Under the pieces are notes generated by a model that was given only the letters and a program-made list of their open reading frames with translations, had not been told where the DNA came from and searched no databases. A program made the position numbers and the translations under genes. Shown here piece after piece: positions 20,185 to 29,147 of a stretch of DNA of 64,000 nucleotides. Numbering within the stretch: the first letter of the stretch is position 1; each line of letters opens with the position of its first letter. The stretch is from Viridibacterium sp047600765 (GTDB lineage: Bacteria; Pseudomonadota; Gammaproteobacteria; Burkholderiales; Rhodocyclaceae), in NCBI GenBank assembly GCA_047600765.1, contig JASGKF010000002.1, positions 992,001 to 1,056,000 on the forward strand. The letters are read 5' to 3'.

Positions 20185-20261
20185 GCGCCCGTAGCTCATC
20201 TGGATAGAGTACTTGGCTACGAACCAAGGGGTAGGAGGTTCGAATCCTTCCGGGCGCGCCA
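20185..20261 (+). tRNA. tRNA-Arg (ACG anticodon)
   Basis: Seventy-seven nucleotides with CCA. Acceptor GCGCCCG / CGGGCGC, anticodon stem CTTGG / CCAAG around CTACGAA (ACG, expected to be edited to ICG), T-arm GGTTCGAATCC. Confidence 0.96.
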
Positions 20262-20270
20262 GATGCAAGA

Positions 20271-20301
20271 AAAGGCCAGTCGAAAGACTGGCCTTTTTCT
20301 T
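20271..20301 (+). terminator. Terminator of the tRNA-Ser/tRNA-Arg unit
   Basis: GGCCAGTC GAAA GACTGGCC (20274-20293) with a GNRA-type loop, flanked by A3 and T5. Confidence 0.92.
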
Positions 20302-20436
20302 TTCTGCGTCGGCGGCAGTGCGCTAGATCCGTGATTTGACTCACGTTTTGCGCAATCAACGCTCAAGATTTGCCGTGCAAGTGACGTACACCCGCCATCG
20401 CTGCGGATTTTCCGCGCGGAAATATGGGGTTACGTC

Positions 20437-21003
20437 ATGTATCGCAACAAGGGCTTTACGCTGATCGAGCTGGTCGTTGTCATCGTCATTCTCGGCATCT
20501 TGGCGGCCATCGCATTGCCGCGCATGGTCAATCTGCAGCGCGACGCGCGCATCTCCAAGCTGAATGCGGCACGTGGTGCCGTGGCCGCAGCGTCAGGCAT
20601 GGTGATGGCCGCTGCGCAGACCCGTACGGGGATCACGCAACCGGCTTGCCCGGCGACCGGTACGGTTCCCGCTGTGGCGGCAACGGGTGCCGGGACGCTG
20701 TGCACGCTGTCCGGGCTCCTCAACATCGTTAACTGGAACGCAACGGCCAACCTGCCTGGTGCGAGTCCCGGTGGCATCGTCGATGCGGCAGGGCTGACCA
20801 GTACTTTCCCGGCTACGGCGGCGCAGCTGTCCAATGATGGCTACGCGGTTACGGGCGGTGGCGCCGTGATCGGCAGCACGCTGACCATCCAGGTTACGGG
20901 TGGCACCAACCCGGCTACATGCTCTTTCACCTACACGCCCTCGACAGGTGGTGGTGCGGGAACTGCGGCAACCATCAGCGCGGTGAACACAGCGGGTTGC
21001 TGA
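20437..21003 (+). CDS. Type IV pilin-like / type II pseudopilin protein
   Basis: A 188-residue prepilin. MYRNKG precedes FTLIELVVVIVILGILAAIA: a class III signal cut after Gly 6, a Phe +1 and the conserved Glu +5, then the hydrophobic assembly helix. The distal half is Gly/Thr/Ala-rich with an early Cys pair (ACPATG, GTLCTL) and a late pair (ATCSF, terminal GC) that could form disulfides. It resembles MSHA-type or minor pilins. No pilus assembly genes adjoin it; the pilSR pair is 24 kb away. It has its own terminator at 21034-21065. Confidence 0.85.
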   Translation: MYRNKGFTLIELVVVIVILGILAAIALPRMVNLQRDARISKLNAARGAVAAASGMVMAAAQTRTGITQPACPATGTVPAVAATGAGTLCTLSGLLNIVNWNATANLPGASPGGIVDAAGLTSTFPATAAQLSNDGYAVTGGGAVIGSTLTIQVTGGTNPATCSFTYTPSTGGGAGTAATISAVNTAGC

Positions 21004-21033
21004 TGCCGATTTGCCCTTGAGGCACGACACATG

Positions 21034-21065
21034 AAAAAGGCCGACGATCTGTCGGCCTTTTTCAT
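21034..21065. terminator. Bidirectional terminator between pilin and RluF-like gene
   Basis: AAAAAGGCCGAC GATCT GTCGGCCTTTTT: a 12-bp perfect stem with its own A and U tracts, between convergent genes. Confidence 0.93.
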
Positions 21066-22259
21066 TCAGAACTTCTCGTGATCGCCGAGATAGCGCCACT
21101 GTCCCGGCGGTAGCTTGGCGAGATTGATGGAGCCGATGCGGATGCGCTTGAGGGCGGTGACACGCAGACCAACGAGCTCGCACATGCGGCGGATCTGGCG
21201 CTTGCGGCCTTCGCGCAGCACGAATCGCAACTGGTGTTCGTTCTGCCAGCTGACCTTGGCGGGCTGCAGTTCGACGCCGTCGAGCATGAGGCCGTGGTTG
21301 AGCAGAGCGAGGTCGTCGTAGGACAACGGGCCTTCGACGCGCACGAGATATTCCTTCTCGATGTCGCTGTCTTCGCCGATGAGGTGCTTGGCGATGCGGC
21401 CGTCCTGCGTCAGCACCAGCATGCCGGTGGAGTCGATGTCGAGACGGCCGGCGGGTGCGAGCTTGCGCATCAGGCGAGGATCGAAGGGGCGCTTGATCGG
21501 GTCTTCGCTCCAGTGGTTTTCGTTGGTGATCAGCACGGCAGCGGGCTCGTAGTCGTCTTCGGCCTGGCCGGAGACGTAGCCGATGGGCTTGTTGAGGATC
21601 ACGGTGACGCGCTTCTGCTGCGTGTCTTCGGCCTGGCGATTCAGCTCGATCTTCTGGTTCGGCAGGATCTTGCTGCCCAGCTCGTCGACGACCTTGCCGT
21701 CGACCTTGACCCAGCCGCGTTCGATGTATTCGTCGGCTTCGCGGCGCGAGCACAGGCCCAGTTCGGTCATGCGCTTGGAAAGGCGCACGGCACCGTCGGC
21801 GTCGCGCGGTTCGCTCTTCTGCATGCGTGGCTTGAAGGCCGGGCGTTCGCTGCCGCGTGCGGGGCCACGGTTGACGCCATCGGCACCGCGCGAGCGGCGT
21901 TCGTATGGTGCATCGCTGGCGGTGTCCTCACGTCGGGTGTCATCACGTCGTGCGTAGTCGGCGCGCGGCGCGCGTTGCGGGCGCTCGCTGTTGCCACGGT
22001 CGGATTCGAAGCGCGGGGCGGGTCTGCGCGGTGCATCGCCGTCATCACGTCGCGGCGGGCGATCTTCGTCGCTGCGAGCAGGGCGACCTTCCGTGCTGCG
22101 GCGTGCAGGTTTCGGTGCATCGCCTTCTGGCGTAGCGGGGCGTGCCTTGATACGTGGCGTGGCCGTGCTGGTGCTGCGCACCGGTGGGCGCTTGGGTTCG
22201 CGTACCGGTTTGTCGCCGGTGGTAGCAGGCAGGCCAAGTTTCTTTTTTGGTTCGGTCAT
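21066..22259 (-). CDS. 23S rRNA pseudouridine synthase, RluB/E/F family (RluF-like), Arg-rich N-terminal extension
   Basis: A 397-residue RNA pseudouridine synthase. Residues 1 to about 150 are low-complexity Arg/Pro/Asp/Ser sequence, probably disordered and RNA-binding. An S4 domain follows (RLSKRMTELGLCSRREADEY). The catalytic domain has NKPIGYVSG, the catalytic Asp in GRLDIDSTGMLVL, KEYLVRVEG and GRKRQIRRMCELVGL. The last two resemble RluF (U2604), but RluB or RluE specificity cannot be excluded. ATG 22259 overlaps the rsuA stop as ATGA, so the two synthases are translationally coupled. Confidence 0.85.
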   Translation of the reverse strand: MTEPKKKLGLPATTGDKPVREPKRPPVRSTSTATPRIKARPATPEGDAPKPARRSTEGRPARSDEDRPPRRDDGDAPRRPAPRFESDRGNSERPQRAPRADYARRDDTRREDTASDAPYERRSRGADGVNRGPARGSERPAFKPRMQKSEPRDADGAVRLSKRMTELGLCSRREADEYIERGWVKVDGKVVDELGSKILPNQKIELNRQAEDTQQKRVTVILNKPIGYVSGQAEDDYEPAAVLITNENHWSEDPIKRPFDPRLMRKLAPAGRLDIDSTGMLVLTQDGRIAKHLIGEDSDIEKEYLVRVEGPLSYDDLALLNHGLMLDGVELQPAKVSWQNEHQLRFVLREGRKRQIRRMCELVGLRVTALKRIRIGSINLAKLPPGQWRYLGDHEKF

Positions 22260-22990
22260 TTGCTCTGCTCCGCAGCGTTGTAGCCCAGCAGGGCGAGGTG
22301 TTTGGGGCGCAGGAAGCACCAGTCAGCGCTTTCCAGCTCGGGCAGGCTGCCATCAAGCAGCGACAGTGCGCCGACAGCCGTGCGATGCAGCTGGCTGACG
22401 TGGTTGCCGGCGGCGACGATGATGCGTTTGACGAGGTGGTACTTGCCCTGGTTTACGACCAGTTCGATGAGACGATCATCGAGCTTGCGGGCTTGCAGCG
22501 CGCTGACGGGCTCGCGCTCATCGACGAGCATCACGCCGGCCAGCAGTTTCTCGATCTGTTCATCGGTCACGTCTTCAGCCGTTGTAGCGCGATAGGTCTT
22601 GGTGACCTGACGCTTGGCGGACGAGATGGCGTGGATGAACATGCCGTCGTCCGAAAACAGTAGCAGCCCCGTCGTGTTGACGTCGAGGCGACCGACGCTC
22701 TGCGCGCCGCGTGCTACAACCGGTTCGGGCAGCAGGTGATAGACGCTCTCGTTGTGCTTGGGCTTGTGCGAGCACTCGTAATTGGCGGGCTTGTGCAGGG
22801 CGATGTACACCTTGTCACTGTATTCCCACTCCCAGTCGTCGATTTCGAAAGTGAAGCCATTCGGTTCGTATTCGGCAAAGGGGTCGTCGACCACGGCACC
22901 GGCGACCTTCACGAGGCCGTCGCGCACCATCGCGCGGCATTCCTTGCGTGAGCCGAAGCCTTGGGACTGGAGGATTCTGTCGAGTTGCAT
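22256..22990 (-). CDS. rsuA: 16S rRNA pseudouridine(516) synthase RsuA
   Basis: A 244-residue pseudouridine synthase acting on the small-subunit rRNA. An N-terminal S4 domain (LDRILQSQGFGSRKECRAMV) precedes a catalytic domain with HKPANYECSHKP, the catalytic Asp in GRLDVNTTGLLL, TKTYRATTAEDV and GKYHLVKRIIVAAGN. The HKPAG/YxCSxKP type is characteristic of RsuA. First gene of a two-gene rRNA modification unit with the RluF-like gene. Confidence 0.9.
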   Translation of the reverse strand: MQLDRILQSQGFGSRKECRAMVRDGLVKVAGAVVDDPFAEYEPNGFTFEIDDWEWEYSDKVYIALHKPANYECSHKPKHNESVYHLLPEPVVARGAQSVGRLDVNTTGLLLFSDDGMFIHAISSAKRQVTKTYRATTAEDVTDEQIEKLLAGVMLVDEREPVSALQARKLDDRLIELVVNQGKYHLVKRIIVAAGNHVSQLHRTAVGALSLLDGSLPELESADWCFLRPKHLALLGYNAAEQSK

Positions 22991-22998
22991 GAGATCAG

Positions 22999-23898
22999 TC
23001 AGAAGACAAGCTGCGTTGCCCAGTACGTCGCGATGACGCCCAGCGCAGCGGGAAAGTTGACGCCGCCGGCGCGGCGCAGCACGCGTTGCAGCGCGGCTTC
23101 GTCGACATGGTTGTCGCGTGAGCGTTCGATGCCGGCGATTGCGGCCTTGTGCAGGGCCATGTCAGCGACGCTGGCGACTGCCAGGCGTACCAACAACAAG
23201 AAGCCCAGCAGGCGTTGCGGGGTCAGCGCGGTTTCTTCGTCCAGCGTCAGGGCGCGATCCGCCAATCCCAGCAGGACGATTTCGAGCAGCAGTAGTGCGG
23301 CACCTGCCTTGTACAGCTTGCGGAAAAAGAACCAGATCGGGCCGAACAGGAGAGGCGAGAGCATCAGGTCTGGCCAACGTGGTGTGCGTTCGAGCCAGCG
23401 CCTGGCAATCTGTGCGTCGCCAGTCCAGGCTGTGAGGCGCTGTTCTTCGAGGCTTGTCGGGGCTTCCTCGTCGCCATCGGTCAGCGTGAGCCTTCCCCTG
23501 GCGAATTCTTCGAGGATTTCGCGTGCCGCCTCAGCCTGACTTTGCGGAACACGCACCCGCACGCCTTTGATGACGATTGCCAGCTGGCCGAAAGCGTTGG
23601 CTGTGTTGAAGTCGTCCACCAGCGCAGGGATGTCTTCAGACTCCAGCAGGGAATGCAGGACCTTGGCTTCGGTGGGCTCCAGGTTGTCTTCCAGGATTAC
23701 CCAGTCCTCCGCCTCTTGCGACGGCCCGTCTTCCGCGCGTGCGGGTTCAACGGGCAGCGCAACGTTGCGTGCCCGCAATTCCTCTCGTGCCAGTTCCGCA
23801 GCCTGATCCGTGAAGTGCGCGCCGTCGAGTCGGACGGTGATCTCGTCCGATTCCATGTCGCGCAGTTTCTGTCGCAATGCGTCCAGATCTGTCGTCAC
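22999..23898 (-). CDS. Conserved membrane protein with N-terminal DUF2007-like region
   Basis: A 299-residue protein not assigned a function. Residues 60-140 (WVILEDNLEPTEAKVLHSLL then a VPQSQAEAAREIL segment) resemble the DUF2007 signal-transducing fold. Residues 165-240 carry two or three hydrophobic segments (LMLSPLLFGPIWFFF, AALLLLEIVLLGLAD, LGFLLLVRLAVASVADMAL), similar to DUF2628-type membrane proteins. GTG 23898 directly abuts the mutL stop (TGAGTG), so translation is probably coupled to mutL. No direct mismatch-repair role is implied. Confidence 0.7.
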   Translation of the reverse strand: MTTDLDALRQKLRDMESDEITVRLDGAHFTDQAAELAREELRARNVALPVEPARAEDGPSQEAEDWVILEDNLEPTEAKVLHSLLESEDIPALVDDFNTANAFGQLAIVIKGVRVRVPQSQAEAAREILEEFARGRLTLTDGDEEAPTSLEEQRLTAWTGDAQIARRWLERTPRWPDLMLSPLLFGPIWFFFRKLYKAGAALLLLEIVLLGLADRALTLDEETALTPQRLLGFLLLVRLAVASVADMALHKAAIAGIERSRDNHVDEAALQRVLRRAGGVNFPAALGVIATYWATQLVF

Positions 23899-25716
23899 TC
23901 ATTGCCCCCGCATGAACAGTTTGTCGAGATCATTCATCGTCAGCTGGATCCAGGTCGGGCGGCCGTGATTGCACTGATCTGCGCGCTCGGTGGCTTCCAT
24001 GTCGCGCAACAGGGCATTCATCTCCGGCACGGTCAGCTGGCGGTTGGCGCGCACGGCACCGTGGCAGGCCATGGTGCCCAGCAGTTCGTTGCGGCGCGCG
24101 GCGATGACTTCGCTGGCAGGGAAGTCGCGCAACTCGGCGAGCAGGGCACGCAGCAGGTCGGTGATGTTGGCGCGGGCGAGCAAGGCCGGCACGCTGCGCG
24201 CAGCGAGTTCGCTGGGGCCGGCAGGTGCAACATCGAAACCCATGCGCAGCAGTACGTCGGCCTGCTCTTCGGCCGTTGCCATTTCCATCTTGCTGGCATT
24301 GAACACGGCCGGGATCAGCAGGCGCTGCACGCCCGGCGTGCCATCGAGCACGGCCTTGAGCTGTTCGTAGAGGATGCGTTCGTGCGCGGCGTGCATGTCG
24401 ACCAGGACGAGGCCGGCTTCGTTCTGGGCCAGCACGTAGACACCGTGCAACTGGGCGATGGCATAGCCCAAGGGCGCGCCTTGCGTTGTGCTGGGCAGCG
24501 CTTGCGGCAGGTTGTTGAAGCGCGAACCAAGCGCAGCCAGCCCGTCCAGGCTGGGGGGGCGTGGCGCTGCAGTGAAGGTACCTGGAGCAAAGCCCTTGAT
24601 GGGCTGGGTCTGGATGTAGCCGTCGTCCGGGCTCGTTGCGTAAAGCGGGCTGCGCGGCTCTTCGACCGCCAGCGAGCTCTGCTCGGTCGGGCCGAAATAG
24701 CGCAGGGCGGTTTCGACCGGTGCTGTCACGGCGGCCTGCACGGGCGACGCGAGGGTGCGCGTTACAGCGTGGAAGACGAACTGATGAATCGCACGTCCTT
24801 CACGGAAGCGCACCTCGGTCTTGGCCGGGTGCACGTTCACGTCAACGCCGGCGGGATCCATATCGAGGAACAACGCGAAGGCTGGGTGACGACTGCCGTG
24901 AAGGATGTCGGCGTAAGCCTCGCGCAGCGCGTGCTGGATCAGCTTGTCGCGCACGAAGCGACCATTGACGTAGAAGTACTGCGCGTCACGATTGCTGCGC
25001 GCGTAGGCAGGCAGCGAGACGTAGCCGGAGAGGCGTAGCGGGCCGGCTTCGGCGAGCAAGGGGCGGGCTTGCGCCATGAAGTCATCGCCCAGGATCTCGC
25101 GCGTGCGGCGCTCGGCATCGCCGGCAGCAAGTCGCATGTTCACGCGGCCGTTATGGCTGATCTGGAATCCCACGTTCGGTCGTGCGAGCGCCACGCGACG
25201 GAAGACATCATCGCAGTGGCCGTATTCCGTGCCGTCGGATTTGAGGAACTTACGGCGCGCGGGGGTGTTGTAGTAGAGGTCTTCGACCTCCACCACCGTG
25301 CCCGTGTTGAGCGCTGCCGGCATGGGCTCGCGTTCGCGTTCCGACACCCGCCATGCATGCTCGGCGCCCAGTGCGCGGCTGATGATGCGGGTGCGGGCGA
25401 CCGAAGCAATCGCGGCCAGCGCCTCACCACGGAAGCCCATGGTGCCAACAGCCTCCAGGTCTTCCAGCGTGGCGATCTTGCTCGTCGCATGGCGTTCCAG
25501 AGCGAGCGCCAGGTCGCCCTTGTCGATCCCGCAGCCATCGTCGCTGATGCGCAGTTGCTTCACGCCGCCCTGCATCAGCTGCACCTCGATGCTCTGGCTG
25601 CCGGCATCAAGGCTGTTTTCCATCAATTCCTTGAGCACGGAGGCCGGGCGTTCGACGACCTCGCCAGCGGCGATCTGGTTGATCAGGACTTCGGGGAGTT
25701 TGTGGATGGCGGGCAT
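23899..25716 (-). CDS. mutL: DNA mismatch repair protein MutL
   Basis: A 605-residue MutL. GHKL ATPase motifs are at the N-terminus: ENSLDAGSQSIEV, DDGCGI, GTMGFRGEALAAIASV. The C-terminal domain carries DMHAAHERILYEQ, matching the MutL endonuclease motif DQHAX2EX4E with Met for Gln, plus ACHGAVRAN and CNHGRPT. The protein therefore may be an endonuclease-type MutL, unlike E. coli MutL. ATG 25716 was chosen over an upstream TTG. UvrD, which cooperates with MutL, is encoded at 5.9 kb. Confidence 0.94.
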   Translation of the reverse strand: MPAIHKLPEVLINQIAAGEVVERPASVLKELMENSLDAGSQSIEVQLMQGGVKQLRISDDGCGIDKGDLALALERHATSKIATLEDLEAVGTMGFRGEALAAIASVARTRIISRALGAEHAWRVSEREREPMPAALNTGTVVEVEDLYYNTPARRKFLKSDGTEYGHCDDVFRRVALARPNVGFQISHNGRVNMRLAAGDAERRTREILGDDFMAQARPLLAEAGPLRLSGYVSLPAYARSNRDAQYFYVNGRFVRDKLIQHALREAYADILHGSRHPAFALFLDMDPAGVDVNVHPAKTEVRFREGRAIHQFVFHAVTRTLASPVQAAVTAPVETALRYFGPTEQSSLAVEEPRSPLYATSPDDGYIQTQPIKGFAPGTFTAAPRPPSLDGLAALGSRFNNLPQALPSTTQGAPLGYAIAQLHGVYVLAQNEAGLVLVDMHAAHERILYEQLKAVLDGTPGVQRLLIPAVFNASKMEMATAEEQADVLLRMGFDVAPAGPSELAARSVPALLARANITDLLRALLAELRDFPASEVIAARRNELLGTMACHGAVRANRQLTVPEMNALLRDMEATERADQCNHGRPTWIQLTMNDLDKLFMRGQ

Positions 25717-25849
25717 GCGGGCCAAGACAGGCGGGGGAAGGCGTAATTATCCCGGAAAGGGCTGCGGGAATGTGGGGTTTGGGGATGCAGGAGACCGCCG
25801 GGCTTGGTTGGGTGTTTGGCGAGGCTGCAGGTGATCTGCTCTTGGAGGT

Positions 25850-27044
25850 CTACCCCTTCTTTCCAGTTGCCTTTACCGCATCTTGGACAATGTCGAGTAG
25901 TTTCATCACAGACGCTGACTCTGCGATTGTGTGTGGATCGTTTGAGTTTCCAAAGTACTTCGGTATCAAATCGTTTCGAACTTTTAGCTTCGCTTCATCG
26001 CTCATGGTTTCAATGAATGGCCCCAGAGCTTCTAGTTCTAGAGCACTTTGGCGTGCTCGGTCAGCAGTGGTTCGGTGTCTCGCTGATTCTCGTGCTGTAT
26101 AGAAGGCCGGTGTAGTGATGGCAATGGCAAAAAGCAGCTTTACGATGATGGCAAACAGAGCGTTGGTATCTGGCTTGCTATCCCAGTGCTGAAAAGCTTG
26201 AATTGCGATGGTAATGCCGATAAGAAAGATCCCGATAGTTATGCCCCGCCAAGCGTTGGCTGCTTTGGTTTCTTGTGCTGCGGTTCCTTGATAACCGAAT
26301 GTAACTCCAGTCGTCCCAATTACTTCTGCAAGGGCTTTAGTTTGGGTATATAGGTCGTTCGACTCGGGAAACGGCTTCAGAGGTACTTGCCAGTGCTGCT
26401 TTGTTTCGCTCGGACAATTCAGACTCATAGAAGTCCATGCTTTTCTTGAAATCACGGCTTCTGACTTCTTCTATTTCAACGAAGCGATCTTGCGCGACAG
26501 CGGCTTCTCTCGCCATGTGCTCCTTATAAGTTTCGAAGTGCCTATCTGCTGTTTCTACTTTTCCTTGGATTTGGTAGGACAGGGAGTTCAGTTCTCGAAA
26601 TCCATGCTCTAGTCCGCCTTGAGAGCTTCTAACGCTTGACAAGGCATTGGCAGCTTGTTAACGTAAGTCATCTATGGTGGCTGATTGGATTCCTCTACCC
26701 AAATGAAGCGCTGGGAAGGCGTTTGCCATTCTCCTTAAGATCATGTCGTCCATAAGGTTGCCGGCAGCCTTAAGCTGGCCTGGTTGAGGGTCAGCAACAA
26801 AATTCTCAAGATGTAGCAATATGTTTTGAAATGCTACTGACATGTTTGTAAGTTCTGATTCGCTGACATTCAGTATGCTGGCGTCGTTTAGGCTGGCTTG
26901 AAACAACCTGGTTCCGTGTTGAATCTTGTCGCGAGCCAATGCGTAGCTTGGATTCGATACTGCTGGTGAAGAAAATGCGGGATCGGCAAGCAGCGTCAAA
27001 ACACGAGAGGCGTCTGAGCCTATTGGGTGCTCGTTTAACGTCAT
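25850..27044 (-). pseudogene. Decayed coiled-coil, two-TM membrane protein (one stop, one frameshift)
   Basis: One ancestral reading frame of about 397 codons, now in three pieces. It opens at ATG 27044 behind a GTGGAG Shine-Dalgarno. An in-frame TAA at 26658-26660 splits LATIDDLR-type helical sequence from QAANALSSVRSS; CAA to TAA would explain it. Coiled coil (about 26460-26620) follows. A +1 frameshift near 26357-26368 then moves the frame so that ASTSEAVSRV joins DLYTQTKALAEVI. The last third has two TM helices (GIFLIGITIAIQAF and FAIIVKLLFAIAITT), then ARESARHRTTADRARQSALE and DEAKLKVRNDLIPKYFGN. The tail resembles a family of uncharacterised proteins I recognise but cannot name. Base composition is clearly AT-richer than the neighbours, suggesting acquisition. 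No function is assigned. Confidence 0.7.
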
Positions 27045-27270
27045 GTACTCCACAGCTGTCTCCTCGGTTCATGGCGCTGCTGTTTTGGCGAAAGCATTGC
27101 AATATGGCAGCTAGCTAAATGGCCTTGCAGAAGCTGACGTGCACAGTCCCATATTGCGTTAGTTCGCGGATTGAACTCTTGCCTACTAGTCGCAGAATGT
27201 TAGTGTGTTCTGCATGTTCAGGGCGAAAGGTCGCACGAATTTAAGGCAGTGCGGGTCGCCACTGTGGCTA

Positions 27271-28644
27271 TCAATCCAGCATCGCCAGCTTCGACTTCGC
27301 CAGCGGCGGGTTCTTCGCGAAGTACTTCTTGATTCCCCGTAGCAGCGCGTCGGCCATCTTGTTCTGATAGGCCTCGTCAGCAAGCTTCTTTTCTTCATCC
27401 GGGTTCGAGATGAAGGCGGTCTCGACGAGGATGCTGGGGATGTCGGGCGCCTTGAGCACGGCGAAGCCGGCTTCTTCGACGGCGTTCTTGTGCAGGGTGT
27501 TGATGTCGCCGATCTCGCCGAGTACGGCCTTGGCGAGCTTGGTACTGTCTTTCAGCGTGGCGGTCTGGGAGAGGTCGAGCAGGGTGCGGGCGAGGTGGGC
27601 GTCGCGGGTTCTCACGTTGATGCCGCCGATGAGGTCGGACGCATTTTCCTTGTTGGCCAGCCAGCGCGCGGCTGTGCTGGAGGCGCCGCGTTCGGACAGG
27701 ATGAAGACCGAGCTGCCGCGCGCCTCGGGCTTGATGAAGGCGTCGGCGTGAATCGACACGAAGAGGTCGGCCTGCACGCGACGGGCCTTGTTGACGCGCT
27801 GGCCGAGCGGGACGAAGAAGTCGGCGTCGCGCGTCAGCATGGCCCGCATGTTGGGCTCGTTGTCGATGCGGGCCTTGAGCCGTTGGGCAATCGACAGGGT
27901 GACGTCTTTTTCAAGCGTGCCGGCGCGGCCGACGGCGCCAGGGTCTTCGCCGCCGTGGCCGGGGTCGAGGGCGATGGTGATCATGCGCGTGACCTTGGGC
28001 TTCTGCAGGCCGTCGCGATCCGTGGGGGGCGCCTTGTCGAGAGCACGCGGTGGCGTGCGAGCGAGTTCAGGCTGGCGCTCGATGCGGGTCGGTGTGGCGG
28101 CGTCAGGCGAGTCGGTGGTCTGGCCTGCCGCCGCGCTTTCCGGGCTGGATTTCTGGATCAGGGCCAGCAGCGGATCGGCTTCCTGCACCGGGAAGAGATC
28201 GAGCACGAGGCGGTGGCCGTAGTTGCCGACCGGGGGCAGGGTGAAGAGTTGCGGCTTGATCTCGGTCTTGAGTTCGACGACGAGGCGCACGACGCCGGGG
28301 CGGTTGCGGCCGGCGCGGATCAGCTTGATGTAGGGGTCGCTGTCGAGAATCTTGGACGGCAGGCTTTGCAGCACGCTGTCGAATTCGATGCCTTCGAGAT
28401 CGACAACCAGGCGTTCGGGGTTGTGCACGATCTGCGAGCTGAACTTGAGGGCGTCGGCGCCTTCGAGGGTGATGCGGGTGTAGTCCTGCGCCGGCCAGAC
28501 GCGCACGGCGAGGATGCGCGTGTCGGCGGCCAGCGAGACGGGCGAGACGAGCAGGGTCATGAGAGCGCCGCCGGCCTTGAGCAGCTGGCGACGTGACATG
28601 GATTCGAGCAGGGGATGGGTCAAGGCTGGCGGGCGCTCAGACAC
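27271..28644 (-). CDS. amiC: N-acetylmuramoyl-L-alanine amidase AmiC
   Basis: A 457-residue cell-separation amidase. A twin-arginine signal (SRRQLLKAGG, hydrophobic stretch, end at SLAAD) exports it. An AMIN domain (ILAVRVWPAQDYTRITLEG on) targets it to septal peptidoglycan. After a Pro/Ala-rich linker the Amidase_3 domain shows the zinc ligands H (DPGHGGEDPG), E (GTLEKDV) and H (FVSIHADAF) and the catalytic Glu (ILVETAFISNP). It overlaps the upstream tsaE gene by 25 bp, the usual tsaE-amiC arrangement. Confidence 0.93.
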   Translation of the reverse strand: MSERPPALTHPLLESMSRRQLLKAGGALMTLLVSPVSLAADTRILAVRVWPAQDYTRITLEGADALKFSSQIVHNPERLVVDLEGIEFDSVLQSLPSKILDSDPYIKLIRAGRNRPGVVRLVVELKTEIKPQLFTLPPVGNYGHRLVLDLFPVQEADPLLALIQKSSPESAAAGQTTDSPDAATPTRIERQPELARTPPRALDKAPPTDRDGLQKPKVTRMITIALDPGHGGEDPGAVGRAGTLEKDVTLSIAQRLKARIDNEPNMRAMLTRDADFFVPLGQRVNKARRVQADLFVSIHADAFIKPEARGSSVFILSERGASSTAARWLANKENASDLIGGINVRTRDAHLARTLLDLSQTATLKDSTKLAKAVLGEIGDINTLHKNAVEEAGFAVLKAPDIPSILVETAFISNPDEEKKLADEAYQNKMADALLRGIKKYFAKNPPLAKSKLAMLD

Positions 28645-29147
28645 GTTTGGCCCCGTTCAGTGAGGGCCCGCACTTCAGCGCGGCGGCCTGCGCCATCAAC
28701 GGCCAGGCGGATCTCGATGTCGGGTTGCGGAACGTAGGGTAGGGCCTTGTCGGCCCATTCGACGAGACAGATGCCTCCGTCGGCGAAGTACTCTTCCAGT
28801 CCGGCTTCGAGGAATTCGTCAGGTGCATTGAACCGATAAAAATCAAAGTGATACACCGACATTCTAGAAACTACATAAGGTTCAAGCAAGGTGTATGTGG
28901 GACTTTTGACGCTGCCGGTGTGGCCCAGTGCACGCAGCAGGCCGCGCGTGGTGGTGGTCTTGCCGGCGCCGAGGTCGCCCGATAGCCAGATGACGAGGCC
29001 GGCAGCGGCGGGATGGGCGAGGACCGGGGCGAGCGACGCGCCGAACGCCTCGGTGGCGGTGGCGTCGGCCAGATCAAGGTGCAAGAGCGCGTCGTGGTGC
29101 GGGTTTGGCGGCATATCAGGCATATCATCCGCAGCGTGACGGGACAT
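28620..29147 (-). CDS. tsaE: tRNA threonylcarbamoyladenosine biosynthesis ATPase TsaE
   Basis: A 175-residue P-loop ATPase of the t6A complex. Walker A is GDLGAGKTTTTRGLLRALG. Further motifs are SPTYTLLEPY, VYHFDFYRFN and CLVEWADKA. ATG 29147 was chosen because it yields the family's normal length; later in-frame ATGs (MPDMPPN) are possible. The start overlaps that of the divergent queG gene by 12 bp, so the two promoters must lie inside each other's coding regions. Confidence 0.9.
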   Translation of the reverse strand: MSRHAADDMPDMPPNPHHDALLHLDLADATATEAFGASLAPVLAHPAAAGLVIWLSGDLGAGKTTTTRGLLRALGHTGSVKSPTYTLLEPYVVSRMSVYHFDFYRFNAPDEFLEAGLEEYFADGGICLVEWADKALPYVPQPDIEIRLAVDGAGRRAEVRALTERGQTCLSARQP

